From Pelobates cultripes (lineage: Eukaryota > Chordata > Amphibia > Anura > Pelobatidae): DNA of 64,000 nt. The notes under the pieces are model-generated. The model was not told where the DNA came from and searched no databases. It saw nothing but the letters and a program-made list of their open reading frames with translations. The stretch spans positions 278,743,232 to 278,807,231 of the forward strand of contig OW240913.1 in NCBI GenBank assembly GCA_933207985.1, in the 5' to 3' direction. The translations under genes and the position numbers were made by a program. Every line of letters starts with the position of its first letter. Positions within the stretch are counted from its first letter, which is position 1. Shown here one piece after another: positions 1 to 11,639 of the stretch.

Positions 1-828
1 TCTGCCTACAGGAACGGGCTATGACACAACTATGTAAATACAGACATGAGTGGGTGACACCATCCATGCATTATTCTTTTCAAGACATTAATGGTGTCTG
101 GGTTCAGAAGACATTCACTTAACCTTTGGTCTCTTAATGACATTATTGGCCATCAACTGACTGAAGCGAGAGACATTATTTCATATGGTACCTTTATATT
201 GATTAATAAATAATGATATTCAAGTGAATATTTAAATTAACACACAATTGTGCATTAAGTATTTGCACATTGGGGATAGAAGGAGTGTACATCATGAATT
301 TGCTTGAGATAACAGATGCATGTCTCAAACAGAAAGACTCATGAAAGTTGTCTGACAAAGTAAATTGCCCTATTAATTATTGGCAAACACTACAGGCACT
401 ATCACAGCTGCTTAACAGAATATTGTAATTTATTCCACCATGTACAAAACTTATAATATTACTATCATTAAGCCTGTATAGATTAAATACATTGTGGAGC
501 AAATTACTGCTATGGTACTTTAGAAATCCTATATTACATACAGTAGGATGATTTGTATGTGTTTTAGCTGAATTTTGAACAAATGAATTATACTAACTAA
601 AAACAATTGTTAATTCACAAAAAAATTACCAGAGATAACCACAGATATGTCTGTATCTAATAATGTAATACTAGTTTACCATAGATTAGAATCATAGAAC
701 AACAATTCAATACCCAGAAACATATGTCAAATAATCCATTTAGAGAACCATCATGTTTTTCTAGACTCATATCATAATTGCTAAACACATGCAAAGTTCT
801 GTTCTATAATGTGAAGAATTCATATTGA
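1..828. other. AT-rich sequence, no gene recognised
   Basis: Low-complexity, AT-rich DNA with no reading frame of note and no repeat ends that I recognise. It stops where a TTAA-flanked MITE begins at 829. Confidence 0.6.
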
Positions 829-2278
829 TTAAATGGACATTATAGTCACCAGAACTACTACAGTTTAATGCAGTGGTTCTGGTTTCTATAGCTTGTCCCT
901 GCAGGCTAAGCAATGGTAATGCTGTCTTTTCATAGAACAAGCAGTGTTTTCATTGCTGTCTAGGAACTCCTCTAGAGGAACGCACTCAGACTTCATATCA
1001 CAGCGTGCAGCACCTACATTAAACTTCTCCACACTCTGCATGGAGACGCTGAATACTTTAGCGGACCCAGGGTAACCCAAACGGTTACCTCCGCTAATTC
1101 CTTTCCTTCAGCCAGTAAGGAACTGTTTACAGTATCAAGAGACCCATTACCACCCCAGTAACCGGACGATTTTATAGGCCACACACGGCTTTTATGCATA
1201 ACCCAGTGCAAGGTGTTTTCCACACAAACATACAAGGACACATCCCAAGATCCACCCCCTCCCTGGGGGTCCGAGTATGGGAAGAGACTCTGTTCCATTT
1301 GTCCCCAAATCCCGCCACTAAGTCCACAGGGCTCCCTACACCAACCACCAGGGGTCTTCTTTCCAAGAGCCTCTGTGCCTGGGTTGCTAGGTGTGGGAAA
1401 AAGGGACCTTCCCTTTGTCTCCCAGGCATAGGAAAGCCCGCCCACGGCAAAAGAGCTGGTCTCTTTGTCCCTCATGTTCAGTAGAGCCCACCAAACTCGC
1501 CAGTGCCCCAAAAATGCCCACACCAATCTCAGGAACACTAGAATGTGTTTGCAAGGTCCTGTTGTAAAACCCAGACAAGGTATGAATACTCCCCCTGGCT
1601 GGCGTTCGTCTATACGAATGGCGGACCCCCAGGGGAGCACTCATTAATTACTTCCCTTGCAGTTTTACACCTATGTTGTGAGTGCGAACGCATGGGGCAC
1701 TGGGGAGGTCCTCGTTCGGGAGACAAACAAGACGGGAATCAATCCATGAATGCTCCCTCTGGTGGCGTTCGCCTGTACGAATGGCGGCCACCCAGAGAAG
1801 CACTCATTCATTGTTTTCCTTGCTTTTTGACACTTATGTTGCGAGGTGTGCACGTTCTAACCCAGCGTTCTAAATGGGGTATTGGGGTGGATTCCCTTCG
1901 TGGAGGCACTTCCGAATGGGGAGCAGGCACATAACATGAAAATATAGGGGAAACACATGAAAAGAAAAGGGAAATCCATGAAAGGCAGCAGTTCCGCCAC
2001 ACACACTACCCATAGAGATGCACTGATTCAATGCATTTCTATGAGAAGATGCTGATTGGTGCACCATTGCATTTTGCAGCCATGTGCTATACCCTCCCAA
2101 TGCTTTCCTATGGGAAAACATTAGATTGACTGAGATAATTAAAATGGATGATCTCAGCCATGGTGGTGGTGTCAGCCACAGTGAGACCTGTGCAGAGAAG
2201 GGGGCTGGTCACCTAAACAGCCACTCCAGCACTATAGTGTTAGCAACACATTTTTTTAACACTATAGTGTTCCTTTAA
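829..2278 (+). mobile_element. T2-like TTAA MITE carrying a ~950-bp insertion
   Basis: The left end (829 onward: TTAA, then a degenerate AAAGGACA start, then 'tatagtcaccagaac') and the right end (2266-2278, tagtgttcctttaa) match the copies at 9192, 32678 and 55991. The 'ctctgcatggagac' block ends near 1057, and the 'tagagatgcactgattcaatgcat' block resumes near 2010. In the other copies these blocks are adjacent, so roughly 1057-2010 is an insertion or a copy-specific expansion. TTAA target and TTAAAGG ends are the hallmarks of T2-family MITEs described in Xenopus; the family assignment is by those ends only. No transposase is encoded. Confidence 0.7.
1583..1865. repeat. imperfect direct repeat, 165-bp period
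   Basis: Two tandem copies start at 1583 and 1748. Shared landmarks are 'ggcgttcg', 'tacgaatggcgg', 'gcactcatt' and 'acacctatgttg/acacttatgttg'. They lie inside the insertion in the 829-2278 MITE. The open frames here are not protein-like. Confidence 0.6.
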
Positions 2279-3857
2279 GTTTAAAAAGTGTGTGCCTGTT
2301 TACCCACCCCATATGTTCAACCCGCAAACAAATGAGATGGCATGCATGTATGCATACATGTACTAGGGAAACAACTAAACTTTTTTCATTATCACACACA
2401 TTTAGTCATGAGTCCTCACATTGTATTTATTTATTTATTTGTATATTTACAAGTGAAACTGGCTGGGGGCAGCAGGGGGGCAGAATTTACTTAACCTACT
2501 TCTATGGACACAAACGTCAGCATCACATTTTACAAATCACATTTCAATATATATTTCCTTGAATATATGGTGGGTCTGGCAACCATAGAAAGAGAGCAAC
2601 GTGATTTATTCTATTTAATTTGTAGGGCCAACAATGATTAACATTATGACTGTAGGAAAAAAAAATGTATTTTTGTTTTAACACATATAGACAGTGATCT
2701 AATATTAGATATGTAGATTTTTATTATTTGTGATTTCCCTACGTAATGAATTGCCTTTATAAATCGATGCACAGAGTGTTGTTTTTTTTACAGATATAAT
2801 TTACATATTGATATTCTTTTTTTAATTATTCTGTTAATTTATGACTAATCAGAATACATAAATAAGAATCAGCATGCTCATTACATTCAGGCTTTGCAAA
2901 ACAGTATCAAATAATGTAGCAATTAACATGCATGCATACTTCACTTAGACAATATATTTGACAAAAATACTATTTAAATCAGTGAGCAAGAATTAAATAG
3001 TCAGATAAAGCTCCTATACATTGCGGTATAGTTATATGTTATCTAGGTTTGGATCAGCCCTTTTTAATTAACATTGATGGGTCTTTTGGATGAGCTAGTT
3101 TGACCCTTTATTCTGTACTACACAAAAGTGATGTGTTTTGCTGCATATTCAATGCTCGACTGATTTAACTAATCACGATATGTTATTAAAAATGCTGCAA
3201 TTTATACATGCCATTTTATCATGTTTTTTGTATTTATCATTGAGTGAAATACTATTATATGCAGACCAATTTGCTTAGAAATAACCTGTCTTGCACTGTT
3301 GGAGGACAACGAACATTGTGTCTAAAGCAATATAGCCTTTGGTAAAAGGTTAAAATAAATGTATGGAGTGTGGAGCACTCCAGTTTTGTTTTTTTTCAAT
3401 ATCTGATGTTTATTGAATTTTTCAGAATAAAGTGAAATAAACGACATTTGGGATGCAGAAAATAGGAGGGGAAGAGGAAGATGACAGTTACACAACATTG
3501 TAAGGTTCCCATTAGACAGTATGGATATGGGCATTGCATCCAGCATGAGTAGTTCATGGGGTATATGAATTATCCTGTGTTTTTTTCGCTAAGTCAGCTA
3601 CATTGGTCCTAATCTTATTGCATCAGTGTAACATTATCATATAGAGCTTGCAACCTGGTCTAGTACAATGTATACATAGAGAATTTCCAATATATACAGG
3701 TCCGATGTGTGTGCTCCGTTGTAGTCACCTGCAGTGTGGTGTAGTCTCTATAGCTGAGCACTGGGAGACCGGTCATATCTGCCTTAGTCACAGTTTCTTG
3801 TTCGAGTGTCATTTATCTTGTCAGAAAACCTTGATACATTTTTACTATCAGTAGTAT
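2279..3857. other. unassigned AT-rich sequence
   Basis: About 1.6 kb with no convincing coding region and no repeat ends that I recognise. It contains short TTTA runs (near 2427) and poly-T stretches. It ends at the target duplication of the solo LTR at 3863. Confidence 0.5.
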
Positions 3858-3862
3858 CTAAC

Positions 3863-4441
3863 TGTCAGGGATCCGCGGGCGGCTAGGAGGGGAGGCTCCC
3901 CTCCTCTTACCTGTCGGCGAGCGGCGTCTCCTCTCTGCTGCTCGCCGCTTGTGTCCTCCACGCCCCCCAGTGGCAGCATGTATAACGCTGCACGCTGGGA
4001 GGTCACTGAATTATGCAAACGCCGGGGTCACGTGAGTGACCCGGCGTTAAAGAAACAGTACCACAATCACAGTGGGAGGTATAGATATCCCCCACGTGTG
4101 ATTGTTAATTCTGATTGGAAGTTATCCAACCAGAATTAAACCAAGGGTATTTATACTTACCTTTCCTGTCCCTCAGTGCCCTGTTGTGGTCTTGTGATAC
4201 CTGTAGTGCTGTTCTCTTGTGTTGCTCTCTGGTTTCCGATTATTTGGCTCGTTATTCCGATTATCCTGTCTTCTCCACTCCTTTGACCTCGGCTTGTTTC
4301 TCGTTCTCCCGTTTTCTGGCTCCCTTTACTTGGTTTGTCTCCTGACCATTCTTAGTGTGCTTAGCCCGGCCACTCTAAGGACCGGTATAGCACCCTTCCT
4401 CTCTGTGACCTGTTAGCGTGTTAGGTTCCGGAATCGTGACA
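3863..4441 (+). mobile_element. solo LTR, Ty3/Gypsy type
   Basis: A 579-bp unit begins TGTCAGGG and ends TCGTGACA (5'-TG...CA-3'). It is flanked by the perfect 5-bp duplication CTAAC at 3858-3862 and 4442-4446. No internal retroelement region adjoins either side, as expected of a solo LTR left by LTR-LTR recombination. The 3' part ('cggccactctaaggaccgg') is clearly related to the LTR of the minus-strand Gypsy element at 23354-24015 and to the LTR ending at 13390. That relationship is the basis for calling it Gypsy. Confidence 0.85.
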
Positions 4442-4699
4442 CTAACGAAGTGTCACCGGGAGGGGGGGTGGTTATAGAAGGGAAAAAGGAGTGTATGGTT
4501 CACATTATCGCTGATCCGTCACCCTTTACAGGGGTCTATGTTCCTAAGCCTGTGTGTACCCGTTAGTCCAGTAGGCTTGTGAGATCCTTCAGTTCTCAAG
4601 GTCCGTTCCTTCAGTCAGTATTCACTTTGTGGATCTGCCTGTCCCCTGACGTGGTCAGGTAGCACTTCTAGTTTACTAAGTCCCAGAGTTGTCTTGCTA
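4442..4699. other. unassigned sequence between solo LTR and LINE relic
   Basis: Short G/T-rich stretch with no recognised feature. The LINE reverse transcriptase homology at 4700-5304 does not continue into it. Confidence 0.4.
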
Positions 4700-6200
4700 C
4701 GTGGTGGGTGTTATTCTCTACCCTTGTGGACCAGCATTCCCAGCATAGGCAGATCATTTATAAATAATGTGAACAGCAGGGGGCTGAGTATAGAGCCTTG
4801 GGTAACAAAACACGTGACTGGAAGAGGGAGGGAAGCGCTATCAGAAATCGCCACGTGTTGCACTCGGTCTGAAACATACGATCAAAACCAGGTTAGCGGA
4901 CGATCACCAATGCATGAGTCAAAGGCCTTGGCAAAATCAAGGAAAATAGCTCCAGTTAATTCTCCTTGTTCCATGCCAATTTAGATGTCATTGCAAACTT
5001 TTAAGATGGCAGTCGAAGTTGAGTGATTTGGATGAAGGGGTCAGATAATTTGATCGTTGATAATATTCACATAGTTGCGTGTGGTCACATTTTTCCAAGA
5101 TTTTTGACAATACAGGGAGCAATGATATCGGCGAAAGTTAGATACCAAAGTATTGTCACCACTTTTATGGATATGTGCAACTTTTGCAGTCTTCCTAAGT
5201 TTGGGTATGTATCCTGACACCAGGGATTCATTGATAAGGGTAGTGACAGGTTTAGCAATTGCTAGCGCACTGAGCTTCAGCAACATTGGTTGGATCTGGT
5301 CCACACTGGTTTTTCATTTTTTCAATTATTAATATGTTTATTAATGACACTAACAGGCACAGATCTAAAATTACATTTCTCTATATGAGGATTTTGAAGA
5401 TTTGGCAGGGCCTAATCTTTATTTGAGGTTTGAAAATGAGTGTCATTTGTTATTTTAGCAACCAGGGTGGTAGCACACCCAACAACATAATTTTCTTTAA
5501 AGGCATTTGCTACATCTAGGGGGTGTTGCAGTGTTTGGTTGTCCATTTTGACAGTGAAGGCTTGGGAGTGGAATGTTGGGGTTTGTATGCTATTTATGAT
5601 TTTTTTTGAAGTTTATTGGGTTTGATAGGTAGATGTTAAAATTTTCACAGAAATATTGGGCCTTTGTCATTTTTTTTTGTTTTGTGCATGCATTTCACCA
5701 TTGTCTGTAAGTACAGTGATCATTCATGGAGCCAGTACACTTGAACTTTCACCACAGTGAATCTCTAAACTGGTACATTTGAATGAGGTCAGCTGTAACC
5801 CAGGACAGGTGTGTCTCTTTTAGTTGCACTTTATGCAGAGGGGCATGCAAATTCCCAACACATAAGAGCTTGGACTGAAAAAATACAATTGCAGAGTCTA
5901 GATCTGGTAATAGACCTAATCTGTGCCATGGTATGTTCATGAGACCACTTAAAAGGATTCAGGATTACATTTTTTGAAAGACCTGGTGATTATAATCTTG
6001 GGAGGAGATTTAGTGGTCTTTATTTTGCGTATGCAGTACACTAGACAGTGGTCACTGAAACTGTTAGGGGGAACGCCCGCCTCCTGAATTCTGTCAGGAC
6101 AACTGGAGAGAATCCAATCTAGCAAAGTATGGTTCTGGCTTTTAATATCAATGCCAGACTCACATTTAATAGAGCTTTAACCAGCTCTTGAATAGATGGC
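4700..6200 (-). pseudogene. decayed LINE (L2/CR1/Rex group): endonuclease to RT
   Basis: Read on the minus strand from 6200 down, the order is an endonuclease-like C-terminal part (6160-5950), the EN-RT linker with an HAPL...SWVT.DLI...RD..W pattern (5940-5749), then reverse transcriptase. In the RT, residues resembling 'AKPVTTLINESLVSGYIP' and 'HKSGDN' lie at 5304-5041, and the block QGSILSPLLFTLFIND is encoded near 4800-4750. The frame is broken by stops and shifts. The Y/F-x-DD catalytic motif that should follow is missing because homology ends near 4700. Loss of the 3' side is not the usual 5' truncation, so this is an old fragment broken by later events. The clade is inferred from motif style only. 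Confidence 0.75.
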
Positions 6201-6245
6201 GTACAGTAGTATAATCCCCACTTATAGGATATGTGAAGTGATGTA

Positions 6246-6681
6246 CTTTAGCAGATGTCGCAGCGATACAAAGACCATAGAAATAAAAATAAAAAGAAAC
6301 AGCAATAGTGTTCACTGTATATAAAAGACCAGGATAATTAAATAACAGTTGATTACTCACATTTGGTTGAGCAGGCAAGCTGCTTAATGAATAAGGCCTG
6401 ACTGGTATAATCCCCACCTTGGATTCTTTAGAGTAGTCCTCACTGGAATAGTAAAATTGCCAGGCAATAAAAAAATAAAATACTAAAATAGTAGCATTAA
6501 TAAAGGAAAGTGGCACACCCATAATTGGAAGTACCCATAATACCTTTATTTAAATTGCTAAAAATATCCACAATGCATTTCACCACACAAGGCTTTATCA
6601 AGTGGAGACAAAAAAACTACTATTACTATTGCTATTACTTGTTATTTCTATTGTCTTGTATAGCTATGACATCTGCTAAAG
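6246..6681. repeat. fold-back repeat with ~40-bp arms
   Basis: The segment at 6246-6286 (containing gcagatgtcgcagcg) is the imperfect reverse complement of 6642-6681 (containing tgacatctgctaaag). A second short pair, 'tataatccccac', occurs near 6208 and 6400. The 6570-6600 text 'catttcaccacacaaggctt' has the look of a dispersed repeat. No gene is present. Confidence 0.5.
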
Positions 6682-6805
6682 TATATTTATATTCTTCTTT
6701 TATTGTTTGTGAGGGTATCCCATTGCATAGGTGAGATGCCTCTCTCGTTTTTTGCTAGATAACGCTGACCCGTTGTTTCTCTTTCTTTTGCAGCCCACAA
6801 TGTAG

Positions 6806-7081
6806 TCAAAGCATTTTAGAATAGATTGACTTCTTACTTGATGTCTGCCAGGAGCTGCTCCTACCTCCACTACAGCCTTCAAAGAGTTGGAACGTCTCTG
6901 ACTGAGTTCAGCGCGTTGATGCAGATGGTGCTGAGCTCAATGGATGAGAGCTCTCAGCTGACATGCTCAGCCAATGAGCTGGCCCTGTACTTAACTGAGG
7001 AAAGTTAATGGTATCTCCTAAGCAGGAGCTTCTGGCTGCAGAGAGGAACCTAGGTAAGAAGTCATCCCATTCTAAAACAGT
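6806..7081. repeat. short inverted repeat flanking a ~210-bp core
   Basis: 'ttttagaatagattgacttc' near 6810 is the imperfect reverse complement of 'gaagtcatcccattctaaaa' near 7058. This is a MITE-like layout, but no target duplication can be fixed and the family is unknown. Confidence 0.45.
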
Positions 7082-7575
7082 TTGACTGTTTAGAATGGAA
7101 GGGTGCTAGTGGCTGTAGAAGTTATGCTACTTGAAATATTTCTTGAATCATGGCCTGGTGCCAGACTTTAATCTACGTAATTCAAAGCCCGTGTTCTTAG
7201 GCAAAACTTTTCATCTGGTATAAAATGTAAATCACCGTTCTATGGCCACATTATGGTTATCGACAATATAATGCTTCTTCTTTACATAATTTGTAGTTTT
7301 CAAAGATGTTAAAAAGTACTAGGTTGTGTCGACACTGGTAGCCACAGTACAAAAGTATTACTCTATAATATACACAACAGTATTGCTGCACAAACATATG
7401 TATACTTTAAGAATTAAATACGTTGGTATGATCCATTATTGTAAAAACATTTTTTTTCTGTAAAGATTTTATAGCTGTTTTCATGCTAACATGAACACTT
7501 CATCCACATCCTCTGTTTATCAGTCAATCATTATGGCACAGCTCAGGGTCTTCTTACTGGTGAAAATGGAACCCA
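7082..7575. other. unassigned sequence
   Basis: Ordinary AT-rich DNA with no recognised gene or repeat end. It supplies the 8-bp target duplicated by the hAT-like element at 7584. Confidence 0.45.
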
Positions 7576-7583
7576 GACCATTG

Positions 7584-8887
7584 CATTGGCGGATCCAGGG
7601 GGGGGGGCAACGGGGCAATTGCCCCCCCCGAGATTCTCCCCTGCCGGCTAACGCAGGGCTGGCATTGCCCAAGTGCCAGCCCTGCAATGTGCCTGCGGAC
7701 CGGGGAGGAAGATCAGAGCTCTCCCTCCCCAGTCCGCAGGCACCGTGCTGACAGCCGGCGGCGGAGGGAGGGAGTGAGAGAGGACCCAGAGCTCAGTCTG
7801 CAGCTCCTCCGGGTCCTCCAAATCTCGCGAGAGTGAACTCTAACCCGGGAGCGCGGGCTAGAGTTCACTCCAACCACTGGGACCACCAGGGAATCACCAC
7901 TGGGACCACCAGGGAAATGTCCCCCCTCCTCCTAAATAAAGGTAAGAAGGGAGGGGGGACATAGAATATTTATTTTATTAAATTAAAAAAAGATTATTAT
8001 TAAAAAGCCTCCTTCCCTCCCCCCATTACACACACTGCCCCCCCATTACACACACTGCCCCCATACACATACTGCCCCCATACACACACACTGCCCCCAT
8101 ACACATACTGCCCCCATGCACACACTGCCCCCCATACACACACTGCCCCCATACACACACTGCCCCCCATACACACACACTGCCCCCCATACACACACAC
8201 ACTGCCCCCATACACTGCCCCCCATTACACACACTGCCCCCCCATACACACACTGCCCCCATTACACACACACACTGCCCCCCATACACCACACTGCCCC
8301 CATACACACACTGCCCCCCACACACACTGCCCCCACACACACTGCACCCCCATACACACACTGCCCCACAAACACTGTCCCCATACACACACACTGCCCC
8401 CATACACACACTGCCCAACAAACACTGTCCCCCATACACACACTGCCCCAAACCACTGTCCCCATACACACACTGCCCCACAAACACACACTGCCCCACA
8501 AACACTGTCCCCATACACACACAGTGCCCCACAAACACTGTCCCCATACACACACTGTCCCCCATACACACACTGCCCCAAAAACACATACAGTGCCCCC
8601 ATACATACACTGCCCCCTAACACACACACTACAACCCTGACATACACTGCCGCACTCACACACTTCACCCTTAACACACACCACTGCTCCTATACCCTAT
8701 ATCCCAGCAGACCCAGGTAAGTTGTCAAACTGTTCTTAAACGGTATGACTACTTACTCTGGGGTGGAATCCTGGCACTACTGACACCATAACTACTACAC
8801 TGAGCTGTAGTGGTTATTGTGCCTGGATTATTTATTTAAATAATCTACAAGTGCCCCTCCCGAGATCAGGCTCTGGATCCGCCACTG
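7584..8887 (+). mobile_element. non-autonomous hAT-like element with internal minisatellite
   Basis: The left end CATTGGCGGATCCAG and right end CTGGATCCGCCACTG are inverted repeats (14 of 15 positions). The flanks GACCATTG (7576-7583) and GACCATTG (8888-8895) form a perfect 8-bp target duplication, typical of hAT transposons. The interior is GC-rich near the left end, then a (CACACTGCCCC)-type array (8022-8640), then a fold-back segment near 8713-8752 ('gtaagttgtcaaactgtt' and complement). No transposase frame is present. The reading frames of up to 194 codons in the array are repeat translations, not genes. Confidence 0.85.
8022..8640. repeat. C/A-rich minisatellite, variable 14-22 bp unit
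   Basis: About 35 imperfect copies of a CCCCCATACACACACTG-like unit, with CCCCACAAACACTGT variants grouped in the second half (8360-8590). It is confined to the hAT-like element 7584-8887. Confidence 0.9.
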
Positions 8888-9191
8888 GACCATTGGAGAT
8901 TTATTGCTTTGTGTTGCAACTCTATCAAAGAGAGATAGACATCCATGGAGTGATGGGAAGATATTGCCAAACAAAGTTATAAGGTAAGATATTGCCAAAA
9001 GACTGCCAACATTTAAAATGCCATGTAGAGCAGGAATAGGTTTTCAGTCATGCAAAATATAATCCACAATGCTGTGTACCTGGACTCTTTCCTTTTCTTA
9101 AACATAAAAGGTGATTATTTAGGAAATTTCATAATTCTAATTCATCATTCTGTAACATGTCAAAGAGACTGTTCTGTTTACCCACTTTCTC

Positions 9192-9763
9192 TTAAAAGGA
9201 CACTGTAGTCACCAGAACAACTACAGCTTATTGTACTTATTGTACCTTTTGCAGTAAACACTGTCTTTTCACGGGAAAAGACTGTGTTTACATTACAGCC
9301 TAGGGATACCTCCACTGGCCACTCCTCATATGGCTGCTAGAGGTGCTTCCTGGGACAGTGCTGCACAGCGTGGAGCACTGTCATTCAGTGTCTCCATCCT
9401 CTGCATGGAGACAATGAACATTCCTTATAGAGATGCATTAATTCAATGCATCTCTATAAGGAGATGCTAATTGGCCAGGGCTGTGTTTGGCTTGTGCTGG
9501 CTACTGATCTGCCTCTTTAACAGTCTCTGCCAATCCTATGAGAACGCAATGTGATTGGCTCAGATTACCACTTCTGATGATGTCTACCAAGCAGGCACAT
9601 CAGGGGCAGAGATGGCAGCAGCAGACAGGAACAAAAGTAAGATTTTACTATATTTAGGAGGGCAAAGGGAGGGGACTAGGTGGGGAGGGGGCAAGATGGT
9701 GTTTTGAACACAATACGGTCAGGGATACTTTATTGTGTTGCTTACCCTATAATATACCTTTAA
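9192..9763 (+). mobile_element. T2-like TTAA MITE, full length
   Basis: The element runs from TTAAAAGGACACTGTAGTC to ATACCTTTAA (572 bp), with TTAA at each end. The central palindrome 'atagagatgcattaattcaatgcatctctat' region near 9427 is shared with copies at 829, 32678 and 55991. It has no coding capacity; mobilisation would need a transposase supplied elsewhere. Confidence 0.85.
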
Positions 9764-9782
9764 GCTATTTAACGCATGGCCC

Positions 9783-10516
9783 TTGAAATGTTTAAATCCT
9801 TAAAGACCACATGATGGTTTATACTGTCATGCAGTGTTGGGCTTTAATACCCAGCTATGGCATAGATTGCCATGGCTTTAAAGGACCAGCAGGGCTAGAT
9901 CCTTGCTAGTACAAGGAAGCACAGGTCTCATTCAAAAAATAAGGCTTGCCTCTGTCAGGTGAGGTCATAATGACTGACATTGTGTGGTTTGCTCAAAGTG
10001 AGCAATGCACATAGCCCTTAAATCCGTTTAAATCACATTGGCTGAACAATCATACTCTTGCGACCCATTTTTTGCTGAACAATCATGTACTGCTGTGGTG
10101 ATTACTTTGGATCCAGGAGGATTCTGAATTTGCCTCTGGCAGAGGAAGATCCCCTTTTCAGACCGATCTGTGCTGTATAAGCTGTGATTATCTATGAGTT
10201 AGGGTTAGAGTTAGGGTTGCAATTAGATCTATGGTTAGGACTAGGGTTGGTGTTAATGTTACAGGTAGGGTTAGGAGTTAGGTTAGTTTATAGTGTAACA
10301 GATAGCTTCCCTTAACCAAACATCACCCCTAGGAAATGAGCAAAGAGGCCTATCAAAATTACAGATTGTAAGTAGTGGGACACATGTGGTCTGTAAAATT
10401 CCCTATGAAAATAAAACATGTGTGAAAAACACAAATAATAAAACTTAACCAGGAGATTTGGCTCAGGTTGGTGATAAAATGGTTAAATTTAAAGTGTTAA
10501 AATGATCTTGGAAGGG
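9783..10516 (+). repeat. dispersed repeat family A, copy 1 (with TTAGGG-like stretch)
   Basis: It contains a degenerate GGGTTA/GGATTA run (10195-10290) followed by 'gtgggacacatgtggtctgt' and 'aaaacatgtgtgaaaaacac'. The same order (GGATTA-rich run, 'gtgggacaattatggtctgt', 'aaaacttgtgtgaaaaaaac', 'gataaaatggttaaa') occurs at 43840-44225. The telomere-like text is therefore part of a dispersed family. Its boundaries are not defined. Confidence 0.6.
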
Positions 10517-10581
10517 GGTGGAGCCAGCAACCTACAGAGACGGGTTCCACAAACAACGTGGTAACCATGGGCGTCCGCAGG

Positions 10582-10681
10582 NNNNNNNNNNNNNNNNNNN
10601 NNNNNNNNNNNNNNNNNNNNNNNNNNNNNNNNNNNNNNNNNNNNNNNNNNNNNNNNNNNNNNNNNNNNNNNNNNNNNNNNN
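10582..10681. other. assembly gap (100 N)
   Basis: Exactly 100 consecutive N, the conventional placeholder for a gap of unknown size. It falls at the edge of tandem repeats, which probably caused the break. Reading frames across it are artefacts. Confidence 1.
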
Positions 10682-10905
10682 CTATAGATTAGGGAGTGAG
10701 GGTGGCATCCTATAGATTAGGGGAGTGAGGGGGGCAGCAGCCTATAGATTAGGGAGTGAGGCCTTGCGGGTGGCAGCAGCCTATAGATTAGGAGTGAGTA
10801 AAGTATCCTATAGATTAGGAGTGAGGCTGGGGCAGCAAGCCTATGGACAGGAGTGAGGCATGGGGGTAATTTTATATTAGAAGTGAGTATAGGCGCAGCA
10901 GCCTA
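10682..10905. repeat. minisatellite, ~30-35 bp unit
   Basis: Successive copies of 'cctatagattaggagtgag' plus a G-rich 'ggggcagcag' part, decaying to the right. The left edge is lost in the N gap, so the copy number is unknown. Confidence 0.85.
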
Positions 10906-10948
10906 TTGGGGTGTAATTCTAAAGCTAACAAACACACGCCATGTATAT

Positions 10949-11305
10949 AGTATGTGTGTGTGTGTGTGTATATATGAGAGGCATGTCATCACACACTGCT
11001 GTGTGTGTGTGAGGGTGCTGTTTGTGTGCTGTGTGTGAGGGAACTGGTAGTGTGCTGTGTGTGTGTGTGTGTGAGAGGGTGTTTGTGTGTGCGTGTTTGT
11101 TCGGGTCCTGTTAGTGTGCTGTGTGTGGGTGTTGTGTGTTTGTCAGGGTGCTGTTTGTGTGTGAGTGTGCTGTTTGTGTGTGGGTGCTGTGCGGGTGTTG
11201 TGTGTGGGTTTTGTGTGTTTGTGAGGATGCTGTTAGTGTGCTGTATGTGTGTGGGTGCTGTTTGTGGGCTGTGTGTGCTGTGTGTGTGTGCTGTATGTTT
11301 GGGTG
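10949..11305. repeat. GT-rich tandem array
   Basis: (TG)n followed by irregular 'gtgtgctgttgtgtgtgggtgctg' type units. The cysteine/valine-rich translations are low-complexity artefacts. Confidence 0.85.
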
Positions 11306-11639
11306 GAGGTGGGGGCAGATTAGTTAATATCCCAGTCCTGCTGCCTTCCCTGGTGGTTCAGTGGAGAGTGAACTCTAGCCCGGGTTCTCTGCTACCTCCC
11401 TCCATGCTGCTGTGGACCGGTGAGGTAGAACTTTGATCTCCCCACCGGCCCATGGAGGCTTAGACCAGAGCCGCCGCTCGGATAGCGTCGGCTCTGCATG
11501 AGCCGACTGGTGAGATCCAGAGATCTCCCCTGCCGGTCTCAGTCCATTGGCGTGCCGCGGGATTAGGGTGTGCCCAGGCACACCCGACACACCCCATGCG
11601 CACGCCTATGGAAGTGAGGGATGGGGGAGACAGCCTACA

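Larger units (their letters stand above)
10566..11610 (+). mobile_element. probable hAT-like element spanning the assembly gap
   Basis: The left text CATGGGCGTCCGCAGG and right text CATGCGCACGCCTATG form an imperfect inverted pair (CATAGGCGTGCGCATG when complemented). Between them lie the N gap, a ~33-bp minisatellite, a GT-rich array and a GC-rich right subterminal part. The flanking 8-mers do not match, so the limits and class are tentative. Confidence 0.4.

Noticed and set aside
8022..8640. CRISPR-like array
   Set aside because: Repeats are contiguous with no unique spacers; the host is a eukaryote.
8000..8684. Long overlapping open frames up to 194 codons (Cys/Val/Gly-rich on minus, His/Thr/Pro-rich on plus)
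   Set aside because: They are translations of the CACACTGCCCC minisatellite on both strands; no start context, domain or non-repeat sequence.
10195..10290. Interstitial telomere
   Set aside because: TTAGGG units are degenerate, and a second copy of the whole surrounding repeat at 43840-44225 has a similar stretch, so it belongs to a dispersed family.
10518..10715. Open frame across the N gap
   Set aside because: It exists only because N codons are not stops.
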